From contig NZ_MWPH01000005.1 in the NCBI RefSeq assembly GCF_002177135.1, positions 87,267 to 151,266 on the forward strand: a stretch of DNA of 64,000 nt. The letters are read 5' to 3'. Shown piece by piece: positions 45,026-51,850 of the stretch (positions within the stretch are counted from its first letter, which is position 1; each line of letters begins with the position of its first letter). The DNA is from Natronolimnobius baerhuensis (GTDB taxonomy: Archaea > Halobacteriota > Halobacteria > Halobacteriales > Natrialbaceae). The notes beneath the pieces were generated by a model. The model saw nothing but the letters and a program-made list of their open reading frames with translations. It ran no database searches and had not been told where the DNA came from. The position numbers and the translations under genes were made by a program.

Positions 45026-45889
45026 CTATTCCCACCACTGACCGCGCTCTGGGAACTGGATTTCCGACCATCGAGTGAGTGCAATCGAACACCGACCGTT
45101 GAACCAGTTCTTCGCCGCCGCCCTGAACCGAACTCGCTCACCCTCTCGGACCTTCGTCTGCCGACTTGCTTTCCAAATCGTGAACTTCGTCCTTCCACTG
45201 CCGTCCTCGAGCAGACCAACCTGCTGTTGACTCGAGCAGGCTGGCTCCCAGAGTTCGATCACACGACCTTCGACGCTGACTTCACCGCGATTGACCTCCT
45301 CGAGTCTCCCGATTGGAACGACCGTACCTGCCTCATGCAATAACTCTTCTTTCGTCTCCATCACGGCCTCAAACAGCGCCGATCCTTCGAGGATGCGACT
45401 CGCGATTCGCTTCGCGATGACTGCTCGACTGTACCCACCGTGGACGTCGTCGGCCAAGCGCTGTGCCTGCCGATTGACGTTCGCCAACTGCTCGCACTCG
45501 AGTGTTTCACGGGGATCGATCTGACGTTCCGACCGTCGCTGCTCACGACGTATCGCTTCGACTTCGTTCCGGGTCCGCCTTGCTCGACCTTTCTGACGAC
45601 CGAACTCGGCTTGGGCACTGATTCGCTCGAGTTCTTCCTCTCGAGCCCGAATGCGCTCTTCCTGAGCTAGGGTTGCACCGTAGATCCGTTCTTCACTCGT
45701 ATCGGCGATCCCATCAGGGTGGTTTGCATCGACTTTCGCCTGAATCTCCATCTCGACCGTCGCCCGGAACTCCGGGGTCTCGTCGACGACGTCTTCCGAC
45801 TCAGGATCGTGCTCCGCTCGAGCGTCCGCCTGTTCGTATGCCTGTTCATCCACCGAAACGACCTTACTGGTTGAGTTTGTACTAGACAT
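45026..45889 (-). CDS. OB-fold single-strand-DNA-binding-like protein
   Basis: 287 residues from ATG 45889. The N-terminal 160 residues are charged and coiled-coil-like (LAQEERIRAREEELERISAQ; RRSERQIDPRETLECEQLAN). The C-terminal OB domain (VSVEGRVIELWEPACSSQQQ...GLLEDGSGRTKFTIWKAS...GERVRFRAAAKNWFNGRCSIAL, about 200-280) resembles RPA-type folds of haloarchaeal plasmid proteins. Probably binds single-stranded DNA in plasmid maintenance. A 16-bp stem-loop (45985-46035) lies in its leader. Confidence 0.8.
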   Translation of the reverse strand: MSSTNSTSKVVSVDEQAYEQADARAEHDPESEDVVDETPEFRATVEMEIQAKVDANHPDGIADTSEERIYGATLAQEERIRAREEELERISAQAEFGRQKGRARRTRNEVEAIRREQRRSERQIDPRETLECEQLANVNRQAQRLADDVHGGYSRAVIAKRIASRILEGSALFEAVMETKEELLHEAGTVVPIGRLEEVNRGEVSVEGRVIELWEPACSSQQQVGLLEDGSGRTKFTIWKASRQTKVREGERVRFRAAAKNWFNGRCSIALTRWSEIQFPERGQWWE

Positions 45890-45909
45890 TGCTGTATTTC
45901 CGAAGGCGC

Positions 45910-45981
45910 TCACTCGGCGTCTTCTTCCGACACCACGACTCTCCAGTCGTGGCTCTCGACATCGACCAACTCATCCAACAT
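45910..45981 (-). CDS. 23-residue leader peptide candidate
   Basis: The frame from ATG 45981 to TGA 45910 encodes MLDELVDVESHDWRVVVSEE plus three residues. It ends 20 bases before the OB-fold gene and begins 4 bases from a 16-bp hairpin. Position suggests translational coupling; no homologue is known to me. Confidence 0.3.
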   Translation of the reverse strand: MLDELVDVESHDWRVVVSEEDAE

Positions 45982-46541
45982 GTGCGCTCTCGCTCGCGCC
46001 TTCGCTCGCGTCCCCTGTGGGCGCGAGCGAGAGCGTCCCAATAATGCACAGACAACCAGAACCGCGCGCCGACCCGCCCGAAGCGAGCGGCCAGCTTTAA
46101 GCCGTTTTTCGTGTCCGGCCCGCGAGGGGCGCAACCGAAAACGTGCTTAATGCTGGCGTCGAGACCAGATTCATTTCAGCCCGGAACGGCGAGTTTGCTC
46201 GCCGCATGCCCGGAATGGTCGGTCGCGAGCGATGCGGAGGGCGGAAGCGACGAGCGGGGCGTGCCGTAACAAATAACCTGTTCAACCGGGTTCGACGCTC
46301 AGTGACACAGCCGACATCCTGGTGGAATCAGAAAGGGCGAGGCTGTCTCGGTCGTCCCCCGACTCCGCAAGCACCGCAGACACGAGGAGCGCAGCGTGGG
46401 TCGCGGGATGTCGAGCAACGAGAGAGCAAGCTCTCCCGAGCTAACGGCCGAGGGCTTTCGAGACGGTAACGGCCATCGCTGGCGGGCTGATATCGAATTT
46501 TGCTCCGCAGTGACCGGTGTGCGGACCCAACGAGGAGTGGC
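45982..46541. other. GC-rich structured non-coding region
   Basis: No gene recognised in about 560 bases. Contains the 16-bp stem 45985-46000/46020-46035, a 7-bp hairpin CGGCGAG-TTTG-CTCGCCG at 46187-46204, and a G/C-rich purine-biased tract at 46330-46480. Confidence 0.55.
45985..46035. other. Perfect 16-bp stem-loop
   Basis: CGCTCTCGCTCGCGCC and its exact complement, separated by 19 bases. Located just upstream of the mini-ORF and OB-fold gene on the minus strand. Candidate attenuator or RNA structure. Confidence 0.6.
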
Positions 46542-47042
46542 TTACTCGAGAAGATCTTCGACGAAGCGGAAGCCGTTCACGTACGTGACCGAATCACCGT
46601 AGCCCTCACTGGCGAAGACATTTTCAGCCCCTTCTCCAGCGAGGGTATCCGTCGTGTAGATGTAAGCGTGGCCAGCGGTCTCGTCGCCGAACGCTTGGGC
46701 GGCGACCCCGGCGAGCGCTGGATCTGCACGTTCGATCTCGTCGGCAGGGCGATCATCAGCGTTCGCGATGTACCGCTGGACACCGTCCATCGTCCGTGAC
46801 ACGAGCGCGTTCGTATACTCCAACGGCTCTGCGACTCGTGCCCACCCTTCGTCGATTGCCGTGTCGACCGGCGGTGTCTCGACGTCGGGCGCGTTGACGG
46901 TCAGTTCGTCGTAGACACGTTCCGGGAGGACGAACGTCATGTCGTTCCGGCGTGCAAACGTTCGGACGACCTGATACCGACGGTTCGACGGTTTCCCCAT
47001 CGCGACGAACAGACCGGTATCAGCTATATGGATGGCGCTCAC
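46542..47042 (-). CDS. PIN-domain toxin
   Basis: 166 residues. IHIADTGLFVAMG gives the first PIN Asp (residue 8), with VLPERVYDEL (Glu/Asp near 42-45), then HAYIYTTDTLAGEG near 125-138 supplying the later acidic residues. PIN proteins are Mg-dependent RNases. Its start overlaps the stop of the winged-helix gene upstream by four bases, as in toxin-antitoxin pairs. It was probably acquired with the plasmid and acts in stabilisation. Confidence 0.8.
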   Translation of the reverse strand: MSAIHIADTGLFVAMGKPSNRRYQVVRTFARRNDMTFVLPERVYDELTVNAPDVETPPVDTAIDEGWARVAEPLEYTNALVSRTMDGVQRYIANADDRPADEIERADPALAGVAAQAFGDETAGHAYIYTTDTLAGEGAENVFASEGYGDSVTYVNGFRFVEDLLE

Positions 47043-47641
47043 GCGTCGTCGCCGGCGATGTCCCGGTCAGCATCCTCGATATCCGCGACCGACGCGCCTG
47101 CCTCCTCGATATCGAAGTGTTCGTGGACGATCGGTCGAAGTGCCTGCAGGATGATTTCGGCGGCGAGCGGCGAGATATCGAGATCACGAGCCATCAGCCG
47201 ATGGGTGACCTCCCCCTGCTCCCGGTCGACAGTATAGGTGAGTGCCGTCGCGAGGCCCGCGATTCCGTGCCGATCGATGTATGTATCGATATCATTGTCG
47301 GTCGTGCGACGTCCGACGGCATCGATGAGCGCTGGCGTGATCGTGTATTCTCGAGTCCCATCGGAAGCTGTGACGGTCAGGTCGATATCGCTCGCGACAT
47401 ACGTCCGTGGTTGCTCGTCAGTCGTCGCCTCGAGGACGCCAGCGTCAACCAGCCGGTTGACGTAGGTGTATGCTGTCCCCTGCGCGAGGCCAAGAGCGTC
47501 CATCATCTCTTGGACGGTCACTTCCTCCTCTTGATCGATATACGCATACAGCTGAGCGAGTTGCGGCTCCTCAAGCAGGTCCGCGACCGAGAGGAAGTCG
47601 CGGATGACGTCGCCGTTGGATCGGTTTGAGGTACGTGACAT
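47039..47641 (-). CDS. Winged-helix antitoxin, DUF7437-type
   Basis: 200 residues. LAQLYAYIDQEEEVTVQEMMDALGLAQGTAYTYVNRLVDAGVLE (about 28-72) is a winged helix. The C-terminal half (TYTVDREQGEVTHRLMARDLDISPLAAEIILQALRPIV) is the DUF7437 part that accompanies PIN toxins in haloarchaea. Three ACAGT repeats (47658-47677) lie about 17-36 bases upstream of the ATG at 47641 and probably serve as its own operator. Confidence 0.8.
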   Translation of the reverse strand: MSRTSNRSNGDVIRDFLSVADLLEEPQLAQLYAYIDQEEEVTVQEMMDALGLAQGTAYTYVNRLVDAGVLEATTDEQPRTYVASDIDLTVTASDGTREYTITPALIDAVGRRTTDNDIDTYIDRHGIAGLATALTYTVDREQGEVTHRLMARDLDISPLAAEIILQALRPIVHEHFDIEEAGASVADIEDADRDIAGDDA

Positions 47642-47655
47642 GACTTTGGACTTGA

Positions 47656-47680
47656 TTACAGTTTACAGTGAAACAGTAAA
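47656..47680 (-). promoter_or_regulatory. Triple ACAGT operator of the PIN/DUF7437 pair
   Basis: ACAGT occurs at 47658, 47665 and 47673, seven and eight bases apart, with the last two also forming TTTACnGT...ACnGTAAA symmetry. It lies just upstream of the antitoxin start. Confidence 0.45.
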
Positions 47681-47692
47681 GAGTGTTTGGGG

Positions 47693-48028
47693 TCACTCCT
47701 CCGGCGACGCGACGAGATTCTCCTCGAGGTCGCGAGTCCAGTACGTGGCTGGTCCACCGGGACTACACTGCGCACACAGTTGCAGTGGTCCTCCCAAGTG
47801 ACCGAGTTCCACTCGAAACCGCGTGAGTGCTGCGAGTGTGTCGACGATGAGTCTGCACTCGTCACAGGCGTGGTGGTTGTGCTCGTCGGGATCTGGCTGT
47901 GTCTGGATCTCACAATCGACGCAGATCGGGTGAGTGACCCGTTCGTCCGTCCCTCAAGTATGGGCTTCGCCCAGATCAGAGTTGGGGAGTGCATCGCAGA
48001 AGTCACATCCGGAGAGGATCTGCTGCAT
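47693..48028 (-). pseudogene. Zinc-finger protein, DUF7558-like, with in-frame TGA
   Basis: One frame runs from ATG 48028 to TGA 47693 (111 residues) except for TGA at 47954-47956, codon 25: CDFCDALPNSDLGEAHT, stop, GTDERVTHPICVDCEIQT, then HACDECRLIVDTLAALTRF, RVELGHLGGPLQLCAQCS. All four Cys pairs are kept on both sides of the stop. GGAGG lies seven bases before the ATG. It is most simply a nonsense mutation; no ATG or GTG follows early enough to restart. Homologues are common haloarchaeal plasmid zinc-finger proteins. Confidence 0.8.
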
Positions 48029-48142
48029 TTACGTTCCCTCCTCACAGGCGTCGCGAGCGGCCGTCCACCCGCGCTGGAAGACAGGTATGTTGGTAGCAGA
48101 TGAAGTGGTAGAACAAGGTCTAGTTCCGCGAGTGTTAACCAA
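48029..48142 (-). CDS. Possible 37-residue protein upstream of the zinc-finger gene
   Basis: The frame from TTG 48142 (within the left arm of inverted repeat copy C) to TAA 48029 ends ATNIPVFQRGWTAARDACEE plus GT. The stop is immediately followed by the ATG of the zinc-finger gene, and the Shine-Dalgarno for that gene lies inside it. The conserved-looking NIPVFQRGWTAARDAC stretch suggests a real small gene, but the start is weak. Confidence 0.35.
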   Translation of the reverse strand: MVNTRGTRPCSTTSSATNIPVFQRGWTAARDACEEGT

Positions 48143-48177
48143 CAAAATTGGGGAAACTACTCGGATCTGTTGGTTAA
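48133..48177. repeat. GTTAACCAAC inverted-repeat element, copy C
   Basis: Arms TGTTAACCAACA (48133-48144) and TGTTGGTTAA (48168-48177) have 27 bases between CCAA and TTGG. It lies upstream of the minus-strand zinc-finger pseudogene. Confidence 0.7.
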
Positions 48178-48274
48178 GGCCAGTCTCCTTTCTTCAGAAC
48201 TGCAGAAGTTGCCCAACTCAAAGGTAGATACATAGAGTCTACCTCCGACGAGCGACTAGGCTGAGTACGTCGGC

Positions 48275-48580
48275 TCACTCCCCGCTGTTGCGGTGCTCAG
48301 GATCGAGCCGAGCATACGCATCTGCGGTAGCACCCAGTTCAGTGAGCGAGCTGTTGAGCGTCAGTGGGTCGGGAAGTTGTTCATCGATCTCTCTCAGTAT
48401 CTGTTCGGCCTCGAGGAGCGCCTCGTGAAGATCGTCGATGGGAACGTGACCGTCATCGGTGGCGTCACGTTCCGGGTGGTACCCCTGATCACCGTACTCC
48501 GAGTCGGGAACCGGATCATCGACACCGAGTGCGCGGTCGAATCCGGGGATGTCGTGTGGATCAGGATCGTCTGGCGTCAT
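48275..48580 (-). CDS. Acidic haloarchaeal small protein
   Basis: 101 residues from ATG 48580, MTPDDPDPHDIPGFDRALGV. Acidic, with a C-terminal helical part (DDLHEALLEAEQILREIDEQL...LTELGATADAYARLD). Its ATG overlaps the TGA of the frameshifted gene upstream (ATGA), so this is the third gene of a small operon starting at 48925. Function unknown. Confidence 0.72.
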   Translation of the reverse strand: MTPDDPDPHDIPGFDRALGVDDPVPDSEYGDQGYHPERDATDDGHVPIDDLHEALLEAEQILREIDEQLPDPLTLNSSLTELGATADAYARLDPEHRNSGE

Positions 48581-48770
48581 CGGTTGAGCACCTCGACGTC
48601 GGGATTTGCACCGACTGGTCCAGCGACCGCTTTCGCACGCTCGAGTTCGCGGAGTTCTCGCTGGGCCTGTCGAGGGCAACTGCTTGCCGACGGTGTTCAA
48701 TACTCTGTTCGTCGACGATATCCTCCTCAATTGTGAAGCGCTTGCCTCGATGATCAATCTGCTCAAGCAT
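48577..48770 (-). pseudogene. Frameshifted small helical protein
   Basis: The 5' part reads MLEQIDHRGKRFTIEEDIVD, then EQSIEHRRQAVA. The 3' part, in another frame, reads RQAQRELRELERAKAVAGPVGANPDVEVLNR and ends in a TGA that overlaps the next start. The span of 194 bases is one short of 65 codons, consistent with a single-base deletion near 48675. The overlaps with both neighbours (TGATG, ATGA) show that the gene was once intact in the operon. Confidence 0.65.
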
Positions 48771-48925
48771 CAGTACGCATCCTCCTGTGCCACATCCCAG
48801 GCGTCTGCCTGCAGATGCTCATGACGGACTTCACAGCTGTCCGAACAGAATCGGCCAGCGTATCCTGCTTGATTGCGAGTGAGTCTCGTACAGGTCGGTA
48901 ATCGACACTCGTTGCGATTGGTCAT
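48770..48925 (-). CDS. 51-residue zinc-finger mini-protein
   Basis: MTNRNECRLPTCTRLTRNQA followed by GRFCSDSCEVRHEHLQAD: Cys7, Cys12 and the CSDSC pair form a treble-clef-like zinc site. ATG 48925, TGA 48770 overlapping the ATG of the next gene (TGATG). First gene of a three-gene operon. A C4/G4 leader hairpin is about 97 bases upstream. Confidence 0.7.
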   Translation of the reverse strand: MTNRNECRLPTCTRLTRNQAGYAGRFCSDSCEVRHEHLQADAWDVAQEDAY

Positions 48926-49545
48926 CTGGTGATACCTCGCTTCAGTAACCGAGTCGTCTCAGCGTCTGGCGACGCTGGTGCTACGTTGTTTGTTCGCATT
49001 GGTTTCTGCGGTGGTTTCAGTCGAACCCCGCGTCCCTCCCGGGGGCGACAAACCATCTCGAGCGAACTCACGTGTCTGATCGATTAACGGAGCAAGCAGG
49101 CCCAGCAGTGGAATCTGATCGATTGTCATGTGAGTGCGTCCGGTTCTCCCGCAGCATGCGGGGCTCAAGCATTGCACACTGCTGGTAACCGAACGGAGGA
49201 CGCTCTTTTCGATTCACTGATTCTTTGGAATTGGTTATCCAACCCATAGAACACGGAAGATGGCTCTGTTAAAATCCTTAGAGCATGATAGGTTTACACC
49301 CTCTGCGTTAAGTACAGGTGAGGTAGTGGCTAATGTCGCAGTTCCTGAGCCATAGTCGTCATAATCTTGACATGACTGAATAGAAGGAACAGGAAGCAGT
49401 GAGACCGCATTGTACCCGTTTATTCACGTTGTGTCTTCTGTGGGTGGCGGTGTCGGAGCGAAGTTGGATGTGAAACTGTTGTCGTCGAGATTGGGTTGTC
49501 GTTCTCTGCGGAACCGACTCCACTCGAACGCCCCATTTCACCACG
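48926..49545. other. Intergenic region upstream of mini-protein operon
   Basis: A C4/G4 leader hairpin is at 49026-49052. A 56-codon frame from ATG 49129 to about 48959 covers it but shows no family feature and is doubtful. The rest up to 49545 shows nothing recognised. Confidence 0.45.
49026..49052 (-). promoter_or_regulatory. C4-loop-G4-spacer-G4 leader hairpin, copy 3
   Basis: The minus strand reads GGTTTGTCG, CCCC, CGGGA, GGGA, CGC, GGGG. Same order as copies at 7043, 13013 and 41805; here the first G block is GGGA, so pairing with the second block is better. Confidence 0.45.
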
Positions 49546-49722
49546 ATGAACGAATCAACCACTACTATCACCATCACTGTACCAGCAGCCGAGTCGGACA
49601 TAACGTCTGGGAGTGTAAACGAAAGTACCTCCTCGTTCAGTAATAGCTTCAGCCACGTCGATCCATCAACCGCCGAAACGTGGTTACAAGCCTTCGCCGT
49701 CTGGTGGAATTCGCGTAACTAA
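49546..49722 (+). CDS. Chimeric ORF ending in an IS6-type transposase tail
   Basis: 58 residues from ATG 49546. MNESTTTITITVPAAESDIT is Thr-rich and unknown. From about 49631 it reads SSFSNSFSHVDPSTAETWLQ and AFAVWWNSRN, the tail of the transposase at 19952-20587. The fusion arose by a rearrangement that left only the right end of the IS (AACTAAACACG). Probably not functional. Confidence 0.45.
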   Translation: MNESTTTITITVPAAESDITSGSVNESTSSFSNSFSHVDPSTAETWLQAFAVWWNSRN

Positions 49723-49728
49723 ACACGA
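49631..49728. mobile_element. Right-end remnant of IS6-type element
   Basis: About 98 bases nearly identical to the right end of the element at 19902-20592, including the terminal AACTAAACACG. No left end is present nearby. Confidence 0.75.
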
Positions 49729-49750
49729 TGAGAAATGCCATCCAAACAAC

Positions 49751-49780
49751 TATGTACATAGGTACGTACATATGTACATG
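49751..49780 (+). promoter_or_regulatory. Palindromic operator of AbrB-like pair
   Basis: Two perfect palindromes, TATGTACATA (49751-49760) and GTACATATGTAC (49766-49777), overlap or closely precede the candidate starts at 49772, 49778 and 49784. Likely an autoregulatory site. Confidence 0.55.
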
Positions 49781-49783
49781 CCC

Positions 49784-50179
49784 ATGTCGCGTCCACAGAT
49801 ATCGAATGACTTGATGCAAGTGGTTCAAGAGATTCATCGGGAGCAAACCGGATCCAACGCAGGAAGTTTCGAAGAAGCACTTAAGACTGTTGTACAGCTG
49901 GCAAGCCAACAGGTAGGTGATGAAGGCTGGTACCCCAGTAAGTACGCAGGCATGGCCTTAGACAGAGTATTAGGAGACGATCAACCTTCACCTGTTGCTC
50001 AACAACGCCCAGATCCACGTTCTGTGATCGATCCTGACCAACAAGCAGTATTCAAGCACACTCTCGACGAGGATTACACAGTCACACTCCCCAAAGCTGA
50101 ACGAACTGCCCTAAACCTCTCACCAGGGGAAATCCTCCAAGTCATTGCGTACTCAGCTACCGAAAACAACGATGAGTAA
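49784..50179 (+). CDS. AbrB-like protein, first gene of a possible TA pair
   Basis: 131 residues from ATG 49784; ATGs at 49778 and 49772 are alternatives lying within the operator palindrome. The C-terminal 45 residues (HTLDEDYTVTLPKAERTALNLSPGEILQVIAYS) have the swapped-hairpin AbrB/MazE pattern. The N-terminal part (SNDLMQVVQEIHREQTGSNAGSFEEALKTVVQLA) is helical. It overlaps the next gene by eight bases. AbrB-like proteins often serve as antitoxins that bind their own promoter. Confidence 0.62.
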   Translation: MSRPQISNDLMQVVQEIHREQTGSNAGSFEEALKTVVQLASQQVGDEGWYPSKYAGMALDRVLGDDQPSPVAQQRPDPRSVIDPDQQAVFKHTLDEDYTVTLPKAERTALNLSPGEILQVIAYSATENNDE

Positions 50180-50735
50180 AAATGCTATGACCAACTTTAC
50201 CGAGTTCACCAGTTACTCACCAAACTACGTTCCGGCGAAAATAGAGTTCTTAGAGTGGCTGCAAGAACGGGCTCGTGAACGAGGGTACGACCCAAAACTG
50301 GACCGGAACAACCAGATCCTTTTCGAGAGGTCTTTCACCGTCATTCGAACTCGTGGAAGTCTGCGGCAATCCTCTCCGTTCAAGTTCAAGGTCAACGATG
50401 AGGTGAATACTGAACTCCCTAACTTCGAAAACGCGTACTCTGTCGTGTTAGATCTGCACTCAGCCACCGAATTTGATCCTGATATTGATGATTTCTATCC
50501 AATGCCGTTGGTGTACTATCAGACCAGAACAAACGAAGATAAGAACGGGGATTACCCTATTTCGATCTACCTGGGTAAGCCTCGTTTAGAGCGGTGTAGA
50601 AACTCGGTTGATGTCTTGTTCCCTTCAGAGGGTGATGAGGGAACAGGGTTTGACCAAGGCGATGTACGTGATCAAATGTCGGATAAGACACGTGACCTCA
50701 ATCAAATCTTTCGAGATATCTCTGAAGAAGGCTAA
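50172..50735 (+). CDS. Unrecognised partner of the AbrB-like protein
   Basis: 187 residues from ATG 50172, MSKNAMTNFTEFTSYSPNYV. Segments PAKIEFLEWLQERARERGYDPKLDRNNQILFERSF and YPISIYLGKPRLERCRNSVD look like a mixed alpha/beta fold. No known toxin motif recognised. Start inside the end of the AbrB-like gene, so translation is coupled. It may be the toxin or effector of a new pair; this is inferred from arrangement only. Confidence 0.58.
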   Translation: MSKNAMTNFTEFTSYSPNYVPAKIEFLEWLQERARERGYDPKLDRNNQILFERSFTVIRTRGSLRQSSPFKFKVNDEVNTELPNFENAYSVVLDLHSATEFDPDIDDFYPMPLVYYQTRTNEDKNGDYPISIYLGKPRLERCRNSVDVLFPSEGDEGTGFDQGDVRDQMSDKTRDLNQIFRDISEEG

Positions 50736-50924
50736 GAACAGGTCTTTACTCGGTTACCGCTTTCCTGATTCTCTGGATGTCTTGGTGGAATTCCGGGTAT
50801 TCTGTATCTTGGATAGTATGTGCTCTTCGTCCTAGTCTTTCCCGTGCCCGAAAAAATACCAGAAACTGGTGCAGAACAAGTAGGTCTTCCTGAGAAGACC
50901 TGAGTCCTGCCACTGGTGCTTGAA

Positions 50925-51145
50925 TTAATTCTCACGTTTTCGGAGTTCGTCGGGCTTGTGATCCTCTATAGCGCTGTGCAAGGCTTCGTGCTCAATTACG
51001 AACTCAACTGCTTCCTCCAGTGTTTCTGTACAGTATCCTCTCCAAGTACTTTATTTCTGGATTGGTCTTGGATTACAGGAAGATTGAAATGGATATCACC
51101 CTCATAGTGAGAGGTGATCGCTTCTCGAGAGAGGAAGTGGCCATG
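50925..51145 (-). pseudogene. Decayed gene fragment
   Basis: Two minus-strand frames join if one shift is allowed: SHYEGDIHFNLPVIQDQSRN then YCTETLEEAVEFVIEHEALH, SAIEDHKPDELRKREN and TAA at 50925. No start is found. The parent family is not recognised. Confidence 0.4.
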
Positions 51146-51158
51146 ACAACGCACCTCG

Positions 51159-51431
51159 CTAGTCGAGAAACTGAGACTCCCATGCCTGCCGTTCCTCGAT
51201 AGTTTGCTCACCTTCATCCGTGATCGCGTAGTAATTCGTTCGCCGATCAAGTTGCCCCTTTTCGACAAAGTCCTTGTTGACGACTGTATCGAGATTCGGA
51301 TACAGACGTCCATGATTGATCTCACTACTGTAGTACTGCTCAATCTCTTCTTTGACGTCCTGTCCGGATGGTTGGTCAGCACCGGAGATCACGTACAGCA
51401 GGTCTCGCTGGAATCCTGTAAGGTCTTGCAT
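51159..51431 (-). CDS. PadR-family transcriptional regulator
   Basis: 90 residues from ATG 51431. QDLTGFQRDLLYVISGADQP, SGQDVKEEIEQYYSSEINHG, RLYPNLDTVVNKDFVEKGQL, then wing DRRTNYYAITDEGEQTIEERQ: a complete PadR winged helix, about 60 percent like the protein at 10434-10724 by eye. The tail is shorter (ends ESQFLD) than in the other copy (ends DQYVDELLESE). A lost tail-like fragment lies at 51611-51670. Confidence 0.88.
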   Translation of the reverse strand: MQDLTGFQRDLLYVISGADQPSGQDVKEEIEQYYSSEINHGRLYPNLDTVVNKDFVEKGQLDRRTNYYAITDEGEQTIEERQAWESQFLD

Positions 51432-51525
51432 ATAACAAGCCGAACAAGTTAGATCAAGTTTGTTATCGTGCCGATACATGGCTGTAAGGTCATACAACGG
51501 GCGAACACTATCGCAGCCTGTAGAG

Positions 51526-51565
51526 ATTAACCAACACAGAGCAGATTTAGCGATTTGTTGGTTAA
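51526..51565. repeat. GTTAACCAAC inverted-repeat element, copy D
   Basis: Arms ATTAACCAACA (51526-51536) and TTGTTGGTTAAGG (to about 51567) have 23 bases between CCAA and TTGG. About 95 bases upstream of the PadR start at 51431. Confidence 0.65.
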
Positions 51566-51610
51566 GGGCGATAGGAGATGGTCCTTCCATCTGAACCCAT
51601 TGTATCTCAG

Positions 51611-51670
51611 TTACTCCGTTGATGAGAGTTGTTCGTCGACGTACTGTTCTTCCCACCCTCGACGTCGAGA
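51611..51670 (-). pseudogene. C-terminal fragment of a PadR gene
   Basis: Encodes SRRRGWEEQYVDEQLSSTE and TAA at 51611, matching the tail REWEDQYVDELLESE of the PadR protein at 10434-10724. The upstream winged-helix part is absent. Confidence 0.6.
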
Positions 51671-51850
51671 CGAACCATCCCGTGCATAGATCCTGTCGTT
51701 CGCAACTCCAGCTGCCTGACTGGTATACCAGAGGTTCGGAGGATACGGCAGTACGAGTCGTCTGTTAGCAGCCTGAAAACGTGACAGTCACCGTCTCCAC
51801 TCGACCGACCAACCCCGATATTTTTCTGCTCTGACTACGAGGTCACGTCA

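Larger units (their letters stand above)
51432..51850. other. Region with PadR fragment and inverted repeat
   Basis: Holds inverted repeat copy D (51526-51565) and a PadR C-terminal fragment (51611-51670). No complete gene. Confidence 0.5.

Noticed and set aside
47954..47956. Recoded TGA (selenocysteine or pyrrolysine-like)
   Set aside because: Haloarchaea are not known to use selenocysteine, and the same kind of stop appears in decayed transposases here. A nonsense mutation is simpler.
47656..48045. 129-codon minus-strand frame across the zinc-finger pseudogene
   Set aside because: Rich in Arg, Ser and Thr with no domain; it is the alternative frame of the Cys-rich coding sequence.
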